From the NCBI RefSeq assembly GCF_000013605.1, contig NC_007908.1, positions 4,154,001 to 4,218,000 on the forward strand: a DNA stretch of 64,000 nucleotides. The letters are read 5' to 3'. This document shows positions 1 through 9,023 of the stretch, piece by piece; the stretch's first letter is position 1, and each line of letters opens with the position of its first letter. Origin of the DNA: Rhodoferax ferrireducens T118 (lineage in GTDB: Bacteria; Pseudomonadota; Gammaproteobacteria; Burkholderiales; Burkholderiaceae_C). The translations under genes and the position numbers were made by a program. The notes beneath the pieces were generated by a model. It saw only the letters and a list, made by a program, of their open reading frames with translations, had not been told where the DNA came from and did not search any database.

Positions 1-963
1 TTATTCACCCCCACCGTTTTTGGCGCCGGCAACATACTCAAGCCCTCTGCGCCTGCGACACTGAATACCGGCACGGCCAGCCCGGCCCTGACCATCAGCG
101 ACGTCACCCAATTTGTCGCTTCTGACTATGAAATGAATTTCACGTCAGCCACATCGGGCAACATTACCCGGCGCTCCGATGGGGTCGTCACTGCGTTTAC
201 ATCGGTACCCATCACCATCGATGGTCTGAACCTCTCCATCCCTTCCGGCTCGGCCAACCCAGGCGACCGGTTTCTGCTCAAGCCCTTCAGCACCGCCGCC
301 AGCAACATCAACGCCGAGTTTTCAGCGCCGCGCGCTTTGGCTGTGGCCAGTCCGGTGGCGGGCAGCCTGGGCACCGGCAACACCGGAAGCATGCAGCTCA
401 GCAGTCTGCTGGCCCGCAGCAACCCGGTGGCTTCGACACCCGTTGTGTTGACCTTTACCGGGGCCAACAGCTACACCCGCAGCGACGAGATTCCGGCAAA
501 CGCCACCACATTCACCTACACCTCAGGCCAGGTGATTGAGGGCACCACACCGGCCACCAACCCCCTGAGCCAATGGTCGCTGACGCTGCAAGGTGTTCCC
601 AAGGCGGGCGATACCTTCACCGTGCAGCAACAGCCTGCCGCTTTTCGCAACCTCAACGCCGGCAATGCCAGCGCCATGACCGGCCTGCGCGACGTCGCCA
701 TGTTTGACGGATCCGCCCTGAGCGATGGCTATGCCAGCCTGATCTCGCAAATTGGCATCCGGACCCAGAGCGCCAACTACTCGGCCCAGGTGTCGAGCTC
801 GATAGCGGCCAATCTGGAGCGGGACCGCACGGGCGTCTCGGGCGTCAATCTGGACGAAGAGGCGGCCAAATTGCTGCAGTACCAGCAGGCTTACCAGGCG
901 TCGGCCAAGATGATGCAGATCGCACAGGGCATTTTTGACACCCTGATTCAAACCCTGCGCTGA
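1..963 (+). CDS. flgK: Flagellar hook-associated protein 1, 3' part
   Basis: The reading frame is open from base 1, so the N-terminus lies outside the window; the ATG at 133 is internal. FlgK forms part of the junction between hook and filament. The last residues (AKLLQYQQAYQASAKMMQIA, then a FDTLIQTLR tail) are the conserved C-terminal helix of axial flagellar proteins, which packs with the N-terminal helix in the D0 domain. The preceding sequence is Ser/Thr/Gly-rich and beta-prone, as expected for the variable outer domains. It is followed 26 bases later by flgL, the usual order. Identity is firm from the C-terminal signature and the neighbour; length cannot be judged. Confidence 0.93.
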   Translation, partial: LFTPTVFGAGNILKPSAPATLNTGTASPALTISDVTQFVASDYEMNFTSATSGNITRRSDGVVTAFTSVPITIDGLNLSIPSGSANPGDRFLLKPFSTAASNINAEFSAPRALAVASPVAGSLGTGNTGSMQLSSLLARSNPVASTPVVLTFTGANSYTRSDEIPANATTFTYTSGQVIEGTTPATNPLSQWSLTLQGVPKAGDTFTVQQQPAAFRNLNAGNASAMTGLRDVAMFDGSALSDGYASLISQIGIRTQSANYSAQVSSSIAANLERDRTGVSGVNLDEEAAKLLQYQQAYQASAKMMQIAQGIFDTLIQTLR

Positions 964-989
964 GGCCATGCCGTCCAGGAGCAAACACC

Positions 990-2222
990 ATGACAAGTTC
1001 ACTGACCCGACTCGGTTCTGCCAACACCTACGACAACGCGCTGCGCAATCTGTCAATGCGGCAATCGGCACTGTCGAACCTGCAGGAAAACCTGACTTCC
1101 GGCAAAAAAGTGGTGCGCGCCAGCGACGACCCCACCGGCGCCGCCCAGGCCGAGCGGGCCATGACCCGCATCAGCCGCATCGCCACCGACCAGCGCGCGC
1201 TCGAAGCGCAACGCAACTCGATTGCCATGGCTGAAGGCACCCTGGGCGACGTCACCGACGCCCTGCAAAACTTCCGCGAGCTGGTCGTCAGTGCCGGCAA
1301 TGGCGTGCTCACCTCGGCGGAGCGCAAGTCCATCACCATCCAGCTGCAAGGTCTGCGCGATCAGGTGTTTTCGCTCGCCAACCGCAAGGACAGCAATGGG
1401 CAGCCCTTGTTCAGCGCCCTGGGTAGCGCTTTGGCGCCCTTTGTCGGCCCCAATGCGCCACCGCAGGACTACGCCTTCAATGGCCTGCCCGGGCAATCGG
1501 CCAGCAGCGAAGTGGCGATTCCGTTTGCGCTGGATGGCGACAGTGCCTTCATGCTCCAGACCAATCGCGACGGGGTCTACAACGTCAGCCTGGGAAGCGG
1601 CACGACCAATCTGAAAACCGGCCCGGCCACCTTGAACCCGCCCACCGCAGCGACTGGCGCGTCCTACACCATCAGCTTCACCTCCGTGACCGCTGCGGCT
1701 GGCAACACAACGGCCAGCTATGACATCGTTGACAGCGGATCGGGCGCCGCCGTGGCAACAGGCACAAAAACCTACAGCACCGGCCAGAGCTTTACGGTGA
1801 CGGAAATGCCGGGCCTGTCCCTCACCATCACCGGAACACCCACGGTGGCTGACACGGTCAAGGTCGAGTCCAGCCCCAGCCTCTTCAGCGTGCTCGACGA
1901 CGCCATCAGCAGCATTGGCAGCGCTTCCAGCAACGCCACTGCCAGCCAGGCGGTCAGCCAGGCACTGGGCAACATCGACATTGGCATGGGCCGAGTGTCG
2001 GCGGTACGCGGCCAGGCCGGTGACTTGCTCAACCGCGCCGACCGCATCACGTCCAACCAGGAGGCGCGCAGCATCCAACTGGAGGCCGACCGCTCGCGCG
2101 CCGAAGACCTCGACATGGTCAAAGGCATTGCGGACTTCCAGAACCAGCAAACCGGCTACCAGGCGGCGCTGCAGTCCTACGCACAAGTGCAAAAACTCTC
2201 GCTCTTCAATTACATCAGCTGA
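990..2222 (+). CDS. flgL: Flagellar hook-associated protein 3
   Basis: The 410-residue product starts like flagellin-family proteins (MTSSLTRLGSANTYDNALR, then SGKKVVRASDDPTGAAQAER) and ends with a conserved C-terminal helix (QTGYQAALQSYAQVQKLSLF). FlgL sits between FlgK and the filament. The middle (about residues 160-290) is Thr/Ser/Ala-rich and variable. The start is supported by AGGAG nine bases upstream of ATG. It follows flgK directly and is probably cotranscribed with it. No fliC or cap gene follows; a hairpin and a convergent regulator gene end the flagellar block. Confidence 0.95.
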   Translation: MTSSLTRLGSANTYDNALRNLSMRQSALSNLQENLTSGKKVVRASDDPTGAAQAERAMTRISRIATDQRALEAQRNSIAMAEGTLGDVTDALQNFRELVVSAGNGVLTSAERKSITIQLQGLRDQVFSLANRKDSNGQPLFSALGSALAPFVGPNAPPQDYAFNGLPGQSASSEVAIPFALDGDSAFMLQTNRDGVYNVSLGSGTTNLKTGPATLNPPTAATGASYTISFTSVTAAAGNTTASYDIVDSGSGAAVATGTKTYSTGQSFTVTEMPGLSLTITGTPTVADTVKVESSPSLFSVLDDAISSIGSASSNATASQAVSQALGNIDIGMGRVSAVRGQAGDLLNRADRITSNQEARSIQLEADRSRAEDLDMVKGIADFQNQQTGYQAALQSYAQVQKLSLFNYIS

Positions 2223-2231
2223 TCTGTCCCG

Positions 2232-2251
2232 CGCCAGCGCTAGCGCTGGCG
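2232..2251. terminator. Perfect 20-bp palindrome between convergent flgL and regulator gene
   Basis: CGCCAGCGCTAGCGCTGGCG is a perfect inverted repeat in the 48-bp gap between the convergent flgL and MocR-type genes. It would form a strong hairpin in either transcript. There is no T-run on either side, so it is not a textbook intrinsic terminator, but placement suggests a role in 3'-end formation. Confidence 0.5.
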
Positions 2252-2270
2252 TGTCAGGACGATAGCCAAG

Positions 2271-3716
2271 CTACATCCCCGCCCTGACGGTCTGAAACAC
2301 CTGCCAGAACTGGGCATCCTGCGTGGTGCAAAAGTTGATGCGCATCAGCGTACTGGGCGCGCGACTGGCATGAAACAAGGCACCTGGTGCCAGCAGATAA
2401 CCCGCGTCCAGCATGCGCTGCGAAAGCAGCTCGGTGTCCACACCCGTATCGACCCAGCCAAAAAGCCCGGCCGGTGGCGCGGCAAAGGTGCAGCCCGCCG
2501 CCAGCGCCAGCCGGGCGCTTCGCCCCCGGGCCTGATTGAGTCGCGTGCGAATGCGCTCGGCATGGCGGCGTAACTGGCCCTGGTCAATACACCAGGCCAG
2601 GGCTTTTTCGAGCAGCGCAGGGGTGGTCAGTGTGGCCAGCAACTTGGTGTCAAGCAGCCGCTCCACCAGCGCGGTGGGTGCCGCCATGAAGCCCACCCGC
2701 CAGCCGGGCGCCAGAATTTTGGCAAAGCCGCTGACATAAATGGTGCGTTGCAAACCGTCCAGCGCGCACAGGCGCGTGGCGTGCTCGGGCGCGATGTGGC
2801 TGTAGGTGTCGTCTTCAGCAATATAAAAGTTGTGCTGATTGGCCAGTTGCAGCACGCGGTGGGCGCTGCCCGGCGTCAGGCAGTAGCCGGTTGGGTTGTG
2901 GAACACGCTGACACTCACAAACAGCTTCGGGCTGTGCAGCTCGCAATAACGCGCCATCACCGCCAGGTCCGGCCCGTCCGGGCCGCGCGGCACCGGCAGG
3001 ATGTGCATGCCCAGGGCATCCAGCCGGGCGAATTCAATCGCCCAGCCAGGCTCTTCAACCATCACGTAATCACCGGCGCGCAGCAGCGTGCGACTCACAA
3101 GGTCCAATGCGTGGGTGGCCCCCACGGTGGTGATGATCTGCTGCGGCGCGGCGTGAATGGCCAGGGCGTTGAGCTTGGTGGAGAGCGACTGGCGCAAGCC
3201 GCCATCGCCAGCGGGCTCGCCATATTGCAGCGAGAACGCCTGCAACTGCTTGCCGCTGGTGACGCGGCGCACGGCAGCGGCCATGAAAGTGGTTTGCAGC
3301 CAGTCCGGCGGAAACGCCCCCATGCCGGGTTGCGGCTGCTCGCTGCCGCCGTGAAACATGCCGCGGATCAGGGCGGTGGCATTCACCGGCACGTGCTGGG
3401 CTTCCAGCGTGGTCTTGACCCTTGCTGGCGCGTCGTCGAATACCATCAAATTAATAGCATTATGCGAACTATTGACGGGGGCTACAGCCCTATTTCTTAT
3501 ATAAAACCCGCGATTTTTTAGCGCTTCAACCAGCCCCTGCGCCAGCAACTGGTCGTAGGCCGCGACCACGGTCGACGGGCTCACGCCCTGCTGCTGCGCG
3601 CACTGGCGCACCGACGGCAAACGCGTGCCCGGCGCCAGCAAGCCGGTGCGAATGCGCTCGGCAAAACGCTCAGCCAGTTGGTCGGCCAGCGACTGCGACG
3701 CGGCTTTGACTAACAT
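2271..3716 (-). CDS. MocR/PdxR-type GntR regulator with aminotransferase domain
   Basis: A two-domain regulator of about 481 residues. The N-terminal winged helix (LAERFAERIRTGLLAPGTRL, then PSVRQCAQQQGVSPSTVVAA) is GntR type. A linker follows, then a fold-type I aminotransferase domain with the PLP lysine motif SGFAKILAPGWRVGF. Proteins of this family bind PLP or amino-acid aldimines and control amino-acid or vitamin B6 genes. I chose the ATG at 3716, because GAAAGGG lies just upstream; an in-frame start 57 bases earlier is possible. It is divergent from the LysE/racemase/aminotransferase operon, its likely target. The linker (around AVAPVNSSHNAIN) is encoded by an inserted copy of a repetitive element. 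Confidence 0.88.
   Translation of the reverse strand: MLVKAASQSLADQLAERFAERIRTGLLAPGTRLPSVRQCAQQQGVSPSTVVAAYDQLLAQGLVEALKNRGFYIRNRAVAPVNSSHNAINLMVFDDAPARVKTTLEAQHVPVNATALIRGMFHGGSEQPQPGMGAFPPDWLQTTFMAAAVRRVTSGKQLQAFSLQYGEPAGDGGLRQSLSTKLNALAIHAAPQQIITTVGATHALDLVSRTLLRAGDYVMVEEPGWAIEFARLDALGMHILPVPRGPDGPDLAVMARYCELHSPKLFVSVSVFHNPTGYCLTPGSAHRVLQLANQHNFYIAEDDTYSHIAPEHATRLCALDGLQRTIYVSGFAKILAPGWRVGFMAAPTALVERLLDTKLLATLTTPALLEKALAWCIDQGQLRRHAERIRTRLNQARGRSARLALAAGCTFAAPPAGLFGWVDTGVDTELLSQRMLDAGYLLAPGALFHASRAPSTLMRINFCTTQDAQFWQVFQTVRAGM
3446..3508. repeat. Copy A of the CGGGGGCTACAG element, inside a coding region
   Basis: The stretch shares its layout with copies at 36470-36535 and 60917-60985: TAATAGC, then about 20 variable bases, then GACGGGGGCTACAG, then an AT-rich end with TATATAA. 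Here it lies in frame in the linker of the MocR-type regulator. Confidence 0.6.
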
Positions 3717-3784
3717 GCAGATGCCCTTTCTTCCAAACCTGTGTTGCCATGCCAGCCAATACAGCTCAGGCAAATGTTTTCACA

Positions 3785-3804
3785 AGTGTACTGCCAGTGT
3801 ATTG
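3785..3804. promoter_or_regulatory. Candidate operator: direct repeat AGTGTAyTG
   Basis: AGTGTACTG (3785-3793) and AGTGTATTG (3796-3804) are direct repeats 11 bp apart, one helical turn, in the 133-bp gap between the MocR-type gene and the divergent LysE gene. MocR-family proteins are known to bind direct repeats in such divergent promoters. Assignment to this regulator is inference. Confidence 0.45.
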
Positions 3805-3849
3805 TTTTTGACGATAAAGTGAGCCCCATGAACACCCGCAAGCCACCCC

Positions 3850-4461
3850 ATGAGCAACACTGAACTCAGCACTCTGCTGCTGCTGTGCACGGCGGCGAGC
3901 TTTACGCCCGGCCCCAACACGACCTTGTCGACGGCGCTGGCGGCCAACCTGGGTTTGCGGCGCGCGCTGCGGTTCGTGGTGTCGGTGCCGGTCGGCTGGG
4001 GTCTGCTGTTCAGCCTGTGCGCGGGGGGCGTGGGGGCGATGGTGCTGGCCCTGCCGGTACTCCGGCTGGCGGTTCAAGCGCTTGGCGTGGCCTACCTGTT
4101 ATGGCTGGCTTTCAAGCTGTTGAGAACCAACACACTGGCGCAGGCCGATACCGCACAACTCGATGTCACGTTCTGGCAAGGTGTCATGTTGCAGTTTCTC
4201 AACATCAAGGCCTGGATGCTGGCCCTGACCGTGGTGGCCGGTTGGCTTGCCGGGCGCGCCGACCTGCTCAGCCGCTTTGCCGTCATCCTGCCGCTGATGC
4301 TTTTGTTTGGCCTGTGCAGCAACCTGACCTACGCGCTGGTGGGCTCGCTACTTCGCCAATGGCTGGCCGACCCCGAACACGCCGGCAGACGCTTGCGCTG
4401 GTTCAACCGCAGCATGGCCGCCGTGCTGGTGGCAACCGCCGGCTGGATGAGCACGTTTTAA
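3850..4461 (+). CDS. LysE/RhtB-family amino-acid exporter
   Basis: A 203-residue, strongly hydrophobic protein with about six membrane segments and the family signature SFTPGPNTTLS near residue 18. LysE/RhtB proteins export amino acids or their derivatives across the inner membrane by proton antiport. It is the first gene of an operon that reads into an amino-acid racemase, a drug/metabolite transporter and an aminotransferase, and it is divergent from a PLP-dependent regulator. Export of an amino acid handled by these enzymes is therefore likely; the substrate cannot be read from the sequence. Confidence 0.88.
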   Translation: MSNTELSTLLLLCTAASFTPGPNTTLSTALAANLGLRRALRFVVSVPVGWGLLFSLCAGGVGAMVLALPVLRLAVQALGVAYLLWLAFKLLRTNTLAQADTAQLDVTFWQGVMLQFLNIKAWMLALTVVAGWLAGRADLLSRFAVILPLMLLFGLCSNLTYALVGSLLRQWLADPEHAGRRLRWFNRSMAAVLVATAGWMSTF

Positions 4462-4483
4462 CGCTGACAAAAAGGACTTCAAC

Positions 4484-5215
4484 ATGAATTCCATGGGTCT
4501 GAAAACACTTGGCCTGATCGGCGGCATGAGCTGGGAATCCACCGTGCCGTATTACCGCGAGATCAACGAAACCGTCAAAGCCCGGTTGGGCGGGCTGCAC
4601 TCGGCCAAGATCATTTTGTACAGCGTTGATTTTCATGAGATTGAACAGCTGCAAGCCAGCGGGCAATGGGACGCAGCCGCTGCCGTGCTGGCTGGCATTG
4701 CCCAGAAGCTGGAGCGTGCCGGGGCCGACGCGCTGGTGCTGTGCACCAACACCATGCACAAGGTCGCGGCTGCCATTTCAAACGCCGTGCAGATCCCCTT
4801 GCTGCACATTGCCGACCCTACTGCAGTGGCCATCAAACAGGCCGGTTACACGACGGTCGGTTTGCTGGGCACGCGCTTCACCATGGAGCAGGACTTCTAC
4901 CGCAGCCGTCTCGAACAGGATCACAGCCTGACCGTGCTGACCCCCAAGCCAGCCGACCGGGACCTGGTCCACCGGGTGATCTATGACGAGTTGTGCCTGG
5001 GCCAAGTGTTGCCGGCCTCGCGCGACGCGTACCTGCGGGTGATCGCCGACCTGGGCGCACGCGGCGCGCAGGCCATCATTTTGGGCTGCACCGAAATCGC
5101 CATGCTGATTGGCCCACACGACTGCGATCTGCCGCTGTTTAACACCACGCAATTACACGCCCAAAGCGCAGCCCAATGGGCACTGGCCATCCAGCCACTG
5201 GAAAACAAAGCATGA
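4484..5215 (+). CDS. Aspartate/glutamate racemase family protein (YgeA-like)
   Basis: The 243-residue product opens with LGLIGGMSWESTVPYYREIN and has the two catalytic-cysteine motifs of PLP-independent Asp/Glu racemases: LVLCTNTMHK (Cys87) and ILGCTEIAMLI (Cys202). These two cysteines act as acid and base on opposite faces of the substrate. Length fits the YgeA branch, whose members racemise various amino acids. It starts 22 bases after the LysE gene, and its stop codon overlaps the next ATG (ATGA), implying cotranscription and coupled translation. Confidence 0.88.
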   Translation: MNSMGLKTLGLIGGMSWESTVPYYREINETVKARLGGLHSAKIILYSVDFHEIEQLQASGQWDAAAAVLAGIAQKLERAGADALVLCTNTMHKVAAAISNAVQIPLLHIADPTAVAIKQAGYTTVGLLGTRFTMEQDFYRSRLEQDHSLTVLTPKPADRDLVHRVIYDELCLGQVLPASRDAYLRVIADLGARGAQAIILGCTEIAMLIGPHDCDLPLFNTTQLHAQSAAQWALAIQPLENKA

Positions 5216-6159
5216 CCACGCAGCCGCACGCCATTCGCAACGGCTTACTGCTGGGCACACTGGGGGTGGTGATTTTTGCCCTGACACTGCCCATGACGCG
5301 GCTGGCGGTTGGCAGCGCCGCGGCGCCGCAGATGTCCGGCGTTTTTGTGGCCGCCGGTCGCGCAACGGTGGCTGCCATTTTGGCCATCGTGTTTTTGGCG
5401 GTCACCCGCGCGCCAAGCCCCAAGCGCGGGGACTGGCTGCCGCTGGGCGTCGTGGCCTTAGGAGTTGTGTTTGGCTTTCCCCTGTTCTCATCGATCGCGA
5501 TGCGCCATGTCGAAGCGGTACACGCCAGCGTGATTCTGGGTGTTTTACCGCTGGCGACCGCCTCGGTCGGTGCCTGGCTGCATCGTCAGCGCCCGTCCGC
5601 CGGGTTTTGGGCCTGTGCCGGTTTGGGCACCGCACTGGTGGTGGTGTTTGCCGTGCTGCGCTCGGGCCAGAGCGGCCTGACGCTGAAGGGCGCTGACCTC
5701 TTGCTGCTGCTGGCCATGGCCTGCGCGGCGGTCGGCTATGGCGTGGGTGCATTACTCTCGCAGCGCCTGCGCGCCGACCACGTGATCTGCTGGGCGCTGG
5801 TCCTGGGTTTGCCGCTCAATCTTCCCATAGCCCTTGCTGAGTATCCACAAGAAGCTATCAAAATAGAAGCATGGTGGGCTTTTTTCTATGTCGCGGTGTT
5901 CTCCCAATGGCTGGGCTTTTTTGCCTGGTACCGGGGGCTGGCGCTGGGCGGCACGGTGCGGGTCAGCCAGGTGCAGCTGCTGCAACCTTTTTTGAGCATG
6001 GTGTTTGCCGTGCCGATTTTGGGCGAGCGGCTGGACGCGCTCACCGTGGGCTTTGGCCTCGCCGTTGTCACCGTCGTCTTTGTTGGCCGCACCATGCCGG
6101 TACGCAACACCCTGTCCACATCAAAACCAACACCACCACTTGGAGCCAAGTCATCATGA
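5212..6159 (+). CDS. EamA-family (DMT) transporter
   Basis: About 315 residues with ten hydrophobic segments in two repeated halves (EamA domains), typical of drug/metabolite transporters that export amino acids or metabolites. The ATG at 5212 overlaps the racemase stop as ATGA; a longer start at 5176 would overlap more and is less likely. The stop likewise overlaps the aminotransferase start as ATGA. Bases 5845-5880 contain AGCTATCAAAATAGAAGC, which resembles the left part of the repetitive element seen elsewhere here, so part of one hydrophilic loop may be element-derived. Substrate unknown. Confidence 0.87.
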   Translation: MTTQPHAIRNGLLLGTLGVVIFALTLPMTRLAVGSAAAPQMSGVFVAAGRATVAAILAIVFLAVTRAPSPKRGDWLPLGVVALGVVFGFPLFSSIAMRHVEAVHASVILGVLPLATASVGAWLHRQRPSAGFWACAGLGTALVVVFAVLRSGQSGLTLKGADLLLLLAMACAAVGYGVGALLSQRLRADHVICWALVLGLPLNLPIALAEYPQEAIKIEAWWAFFYVAVFSQWLGFFAWYRGLALGGTVRVSQVQLLQPFLSMVFAVPILGERLDALTVGFGLAVVTVVFVGRTMPVRNTLSTSKPTPPLGAKSS

Positions 6160-7418
6160 ACAACCCCCCACTCATCACGGCCCCGTCGGGCTGGCAACTG
6201 GCGCGCCGCGCCGCGCGCATGAACCCGTCAGTGATCCGCGAAATCCTCAAGGTGACCGAACGGCCCGGCATCATCAGTTTTGCCGGTGGCCTGCCATCAA
6301 GCAAGACGTTTCCGGTGGCCGAGTTTGAAGCGGCTTGTGCCAAGGTCTTGCGCGACGACCCCGCGGCGGCCCTGCAATACGCCGCCAGCGAAGGCTTTGG
6401 CCCCTTGCGCGAGATGGTGGCCGAGAATTTGCGCGTTCAGGCCGCATCCGCCGGACTGACCTGGCAAGTGGACCCGGCCCAGGTACTGATCACCACCGGC
6501 TCACAGCAGGGCCTGGACCTGGTAGCCAAAGTGCTGGTGGATGCAGGCAGCCGCATTCTGGTCGAATCACCCACCTACCTGGGCGCCGTGATGGCGTTCA
6601 CGCCGATGGAGCCAGAAGTGGTGAGCGTGGCCAGTGACGATGACGGCGTGGACATGGAGGCGCTGCGGCAAGCCGCTGTTGCCGCGGGAACAGGTGAGGC
6701 GGCCCGCTTTCTTTACGTGCTGCCCAACTTCCAGAACCCCACCGGCCGCACCATGAGCGAAGCACGCCGCGCCGCTTTGAGTACCGAGGCCGCACGCCTG
6801 GGCCTGCCCCTGATCGAGGACAACCCCTACGGCGACCTGTGGTTTGATGCGCCGCCGCCAGCACCTTTGACCGCGCGCAACCCCGACGGCTGCATCTATT
6901 TGGGCTCATTCTCCAAAGTGCTGGCACCGGGTTTGCGGCTGGGCTTTGTGGTGGCGCCCAAAGCGGTCTACCCCAAACTGCTGCAAGCCAAACAGGCCGC
7001 CGACCTGCACAGCCCCGGCTTTAACCAGCGCATGATTGCCGAGGTGATGAAAGACGGCTTTCTGGACCGCCACGTGCCCACCATCCGCGCGCTCTACAAG
7101 TCCCAGCGCGACGCCATGCTGGAGGCTCTGGCGCAGCACTTTCCGGCCTCCAATAGCCAGCCCGACCAGTCGCTGACCTGGAACACCCCGGCAGGCGGCA
7201 TGTTTTTGTGGGCCCGTCTACCCAAGGACATGAGCGCAGTGGACTTGCTGCCCTTTGCAGTCGACAAGGGTGTGGCCTTTGTGCCCGGCGCGCCGTTCTA
7301 CGCCGACCACGGTGACCCGCGCACGCTGCGCCTGTCGTTTGTCACCCCCAGCGTGGCGGAGATCCACCAAGGTGTGGCCGCATTGGCGGCAGCCATCAAA
7401 GAACGTCAGGCAGCCTGA
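6156..7418 (+). CDS. PLP-dependent class I/II aminotransferase (LysN/2-aminoadipate type)
   Basis: A 420-residue fold-type I aminotransferase without a DNA-binding domain. Visible family features are FAGGLPSSKTFPV near the N-terminus, LITTGSQQGLDLVAKVL, NPTGRTMSEARR (the Asn contacting PLP), LIEDNPYGDLWF, and the PLP lysine in YLGSFSKVLAPGLRLGF. The branch includes multi-substrate 2-aminoadipate, aromatic and branched-chain aminotransferases. The start overlaps the EamA stop as ATGA. Being in an operon with a racemase and two exporters under a MocR regulator suggests processing of a specific, possibly D- or non-protein, amino acid; that last step is inference. Confidence 0.9.
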   Translation: MNNPPLITAPSGWQLARRAARMNPSVIREILKVTERPGIISFAGGLPSSKTFPVAEFEAACAKVLRDDPAAALQYAASEGFGPLREMVAENLRVQAASAGLTWQVDPAQVLITTGSQQGLDLVAKVLVDAGSRILVESPTYLGAVMAFTPMEPEVVSVASDDDGVDMEALRQAAVAAGTGEAARFLYVLPNFQNPTGRTMSEARRAALSTEAARLGLPLIEDNPYGDLWFDAPPPAPLTARNPDGCIYLGSFSKVLAPGLRLGFVVAPKAVYPKLLQAKQAADLHSPGFNQRMIAEVMKDGFLDRHVPTIRALYKSQRDAMLEALAQHFPASNSQPDQSLTWNTPAGGMFLWARLPKDMSAVDLLPFAVDKGVAFVPGAPFYADHGDPRTLRLSFVTPSVAEIHQGVAALAAAIKERQAA

Positions 7419-7420
7419 CC

Positions 7421-8038
7421 ATGATACACATCTGGGGGCGACTGAGCTCACTCAATGTTCGCAAGGTCGTGTGGGCCGCGCAGGAAACCGGCGCGCCCTT
7501 CACACGCTCGGATGCCGGCATGGCCTTTGGTGTGGTGAAGACGCCCGAGTACCTGAACCTCAATCCCAATGCGCTGGTGCCCACGCTGCAGGATGGCGAG
7601 CTGGTGCTGTGGGAGTCCAACGTGATCGTGCGCTACCTGTGCGCCCGCTACGCCCCCACGCTGTACCCGCAGGATCTGGCACAGCGCTTTGATGCAGAGC
7701 GCTGGATGGACTGGCAGCAAACCACGCTCAACCGCGCGGGTGGTGCCGCCTTTTTGCAGTGGATTCGCACCCCGCAAAACCAGCGCGATCATGCCGCCAT
7801 TGCCCAGTCGGTAGCGACGATGGCGCCCCTGCTGGCGCTGCTGGACCAGCACCTGTCACATCGCGCCTACCTGGGTGGCGCACAGTTCAGCATGGCCGAC
7901 ATTCCGGTGGCCTGCGACATTCACCGCTGGGTCGGTTTGCCGCAGCCACGCCCGCCGCTGCCCCATTTGGAACGGTGGTACGCCAGCATCCTCGCCCGCC
8001 CTGCCGTTCACGGGGTGCTGGATCAACCCCTGTCCTGA
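7421..8038 (+). CDS. Glutathione S-transferase family protein
   Basis: 205 residues. The N-terminal thioredoxin-like domain shows LSSLNVRKVVWAAQE, the cis-Pro motif NALVPTLQDGE, and the glutathione-binding ESNVIVRYLCARY; a helical C-terminal domain ends PLPHLERWYASILARPA. This matches cytosolic GSTs of the beta/theta-like bacterial groups. It begins two bases after the aminotransferase stop, so it is in the same operon. What it conjugates is unknown; a scavenging role for a reactive intermediate of the pathway is possible. Confidence 0.9.
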   Translation: MIHIWGRLSSLNVRKVVWAAQETGAPFTRSDAGMAFGVVKTPEYLNLNPNALVPTLQDGELVLWESNVIVRYLCARYAPTLYPQDLAQRFDAERWMDWQQTTLNRAGGAAFLQWIRTPQNQRDHAAIAQSVATMAPLLALLDQHLSHRAYLGGAQFSMADIPVACDIHRWVGLPQPRPPLPHLERWYASILARPAVHGVLDQPLS

Positions 8039-8063
8039 CCACCACCCACCCAGGCCCTGCCCC

Positions 8064-9020
8064 ATGAAAACCCGCCCCTTCAAACAAGTTGACGTCTTTA
8101 CCGACACGCCTTATCTGGGCAACCCGCTGGCTGTGGTGCTCGACGGCACGGGCTTGAGCGACGAAGAAATGCAGCATTTCGCGCACTGGACCAATCTGTC
8201 GGAAACCGCTTTTTTGCTGCCGCCCAGCGCCGAGGCCGCTGCTGCGGGTGCGGACTACCAGGTGCGCATCTTCACCACGGCTTACGAGATGCCTTTTGCC
8301 GGTCACCCCACGCTGGGCAGTTGCCACGCCTGGCTGGAGTACGGTGGCGCGCCCAAGCACCCCGAACTGATCGTGCAGCAATGCAAGGTAGGACTGGTGC
8401 GCATCCGCCGCAGTGCCACGCAACTGGCCTTCGCCGCCCCAGCCCTCACGCGCAGCCAGCCCGAACCCGAAGCAGTGGCTCGCCTGGCCGCAGCGCTGGG
8501 CCTGCGCCGCGAACAAGTGTTGGCCGCGCAACACCTCACCAATGGCCCGCGCCACTTTGGTCTGTTGCTGAGCAGCGTAGACGCTGTGCTGCAGCTTGAG
8601 CCCGATCTGGCAGCGCTGCGGCTCTGGATGATTGATGCGGGTATCAGCGGTGTCGGCATGGCCGCAGTGGCTGGTGCCTCAACCGGCAGCGGGCTCATCA
8701 AGCGATCCAACCGCGAAGCGCGCGCTTTTGGCTTCGCCACACCCGCAGCAGTCGATGTCGCGCCAAGCGCTCAAGCGCAGGTCGAAGTGCGTTTTTTTGC
8801 CAACGATGTGATGGTGAACGAAGACCCGGTCACCGGCAGCTTCAACGCCGGCCTGGCCCAGTGGTTGATTGCCGAGGGCCTCGCGCCCAGCAGCTATATC
8901 GCCGCGCAAGGCACTTGCCTGGGCCGCGCCGGGCGCGTGCACATTGAACAAGACGCCTCCGGCCAAGTCTGGGTCGGTGGCGAATCCGTCACCTGCATCG
9001 ACGGCAGCGTGACACTCTAA
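8064..9020 (+). CDS. PhzF-family isomerase/epimerase-like protein
   Basis: 318 residues from the ATG at 8064, matching family length. The N-terminus FKQVDVFTDTPYLGNPLAVV is the PhzF signature; the catalytic-region motif NLSETAFLL carries the conserved Glu, and YEMPFAGHPTLGS and DPVTGSFNAGLA are also diagnostic. PhzF folds like diaminopimelate epimerase but lacks its two cysteines; most members are of unknown substrate. It follows the GST gene by 25 bases and appears to close the amino-acid operon. Confidence 0.9.
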   Translation: MKTRPFKQVDVFTDTPYLGNPLAVVLDGTGLSDEEMQHFAHWTNLSETAFLLPPSAEAAAAGADYQVRIFTTAYEMPFAGHPTLGSCHAWLEYGGAPKHPELIVQQCKVGLVRIRRSATQLAFAAPALTRSQPEPEAVARLAAALGLRREQVLAAQHLTNGPRHFGLLLSSVDAVLQLEPDLAALRLWMIDAGISGVGMAAVAGASTGSGLIKRSNREARAFGFATPAAVDVAPSAQAQVEVRFFANDVMVNEDPVTGSFNAGLAQWLIAEGLAPSSYIAAQGTCLGRAGRVHIEQDASGQVWVGGESVTCIDGSVTL

Positions 9021-9023
9021 ACG

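Noticed and set aside
3828..3863. Short leader peptide frame (MNTRKPPHEQH) before the LysE gene
   Set aside because: It overlaps the LysE start, has no clear ribosome site and no attenuator hairpin follows.
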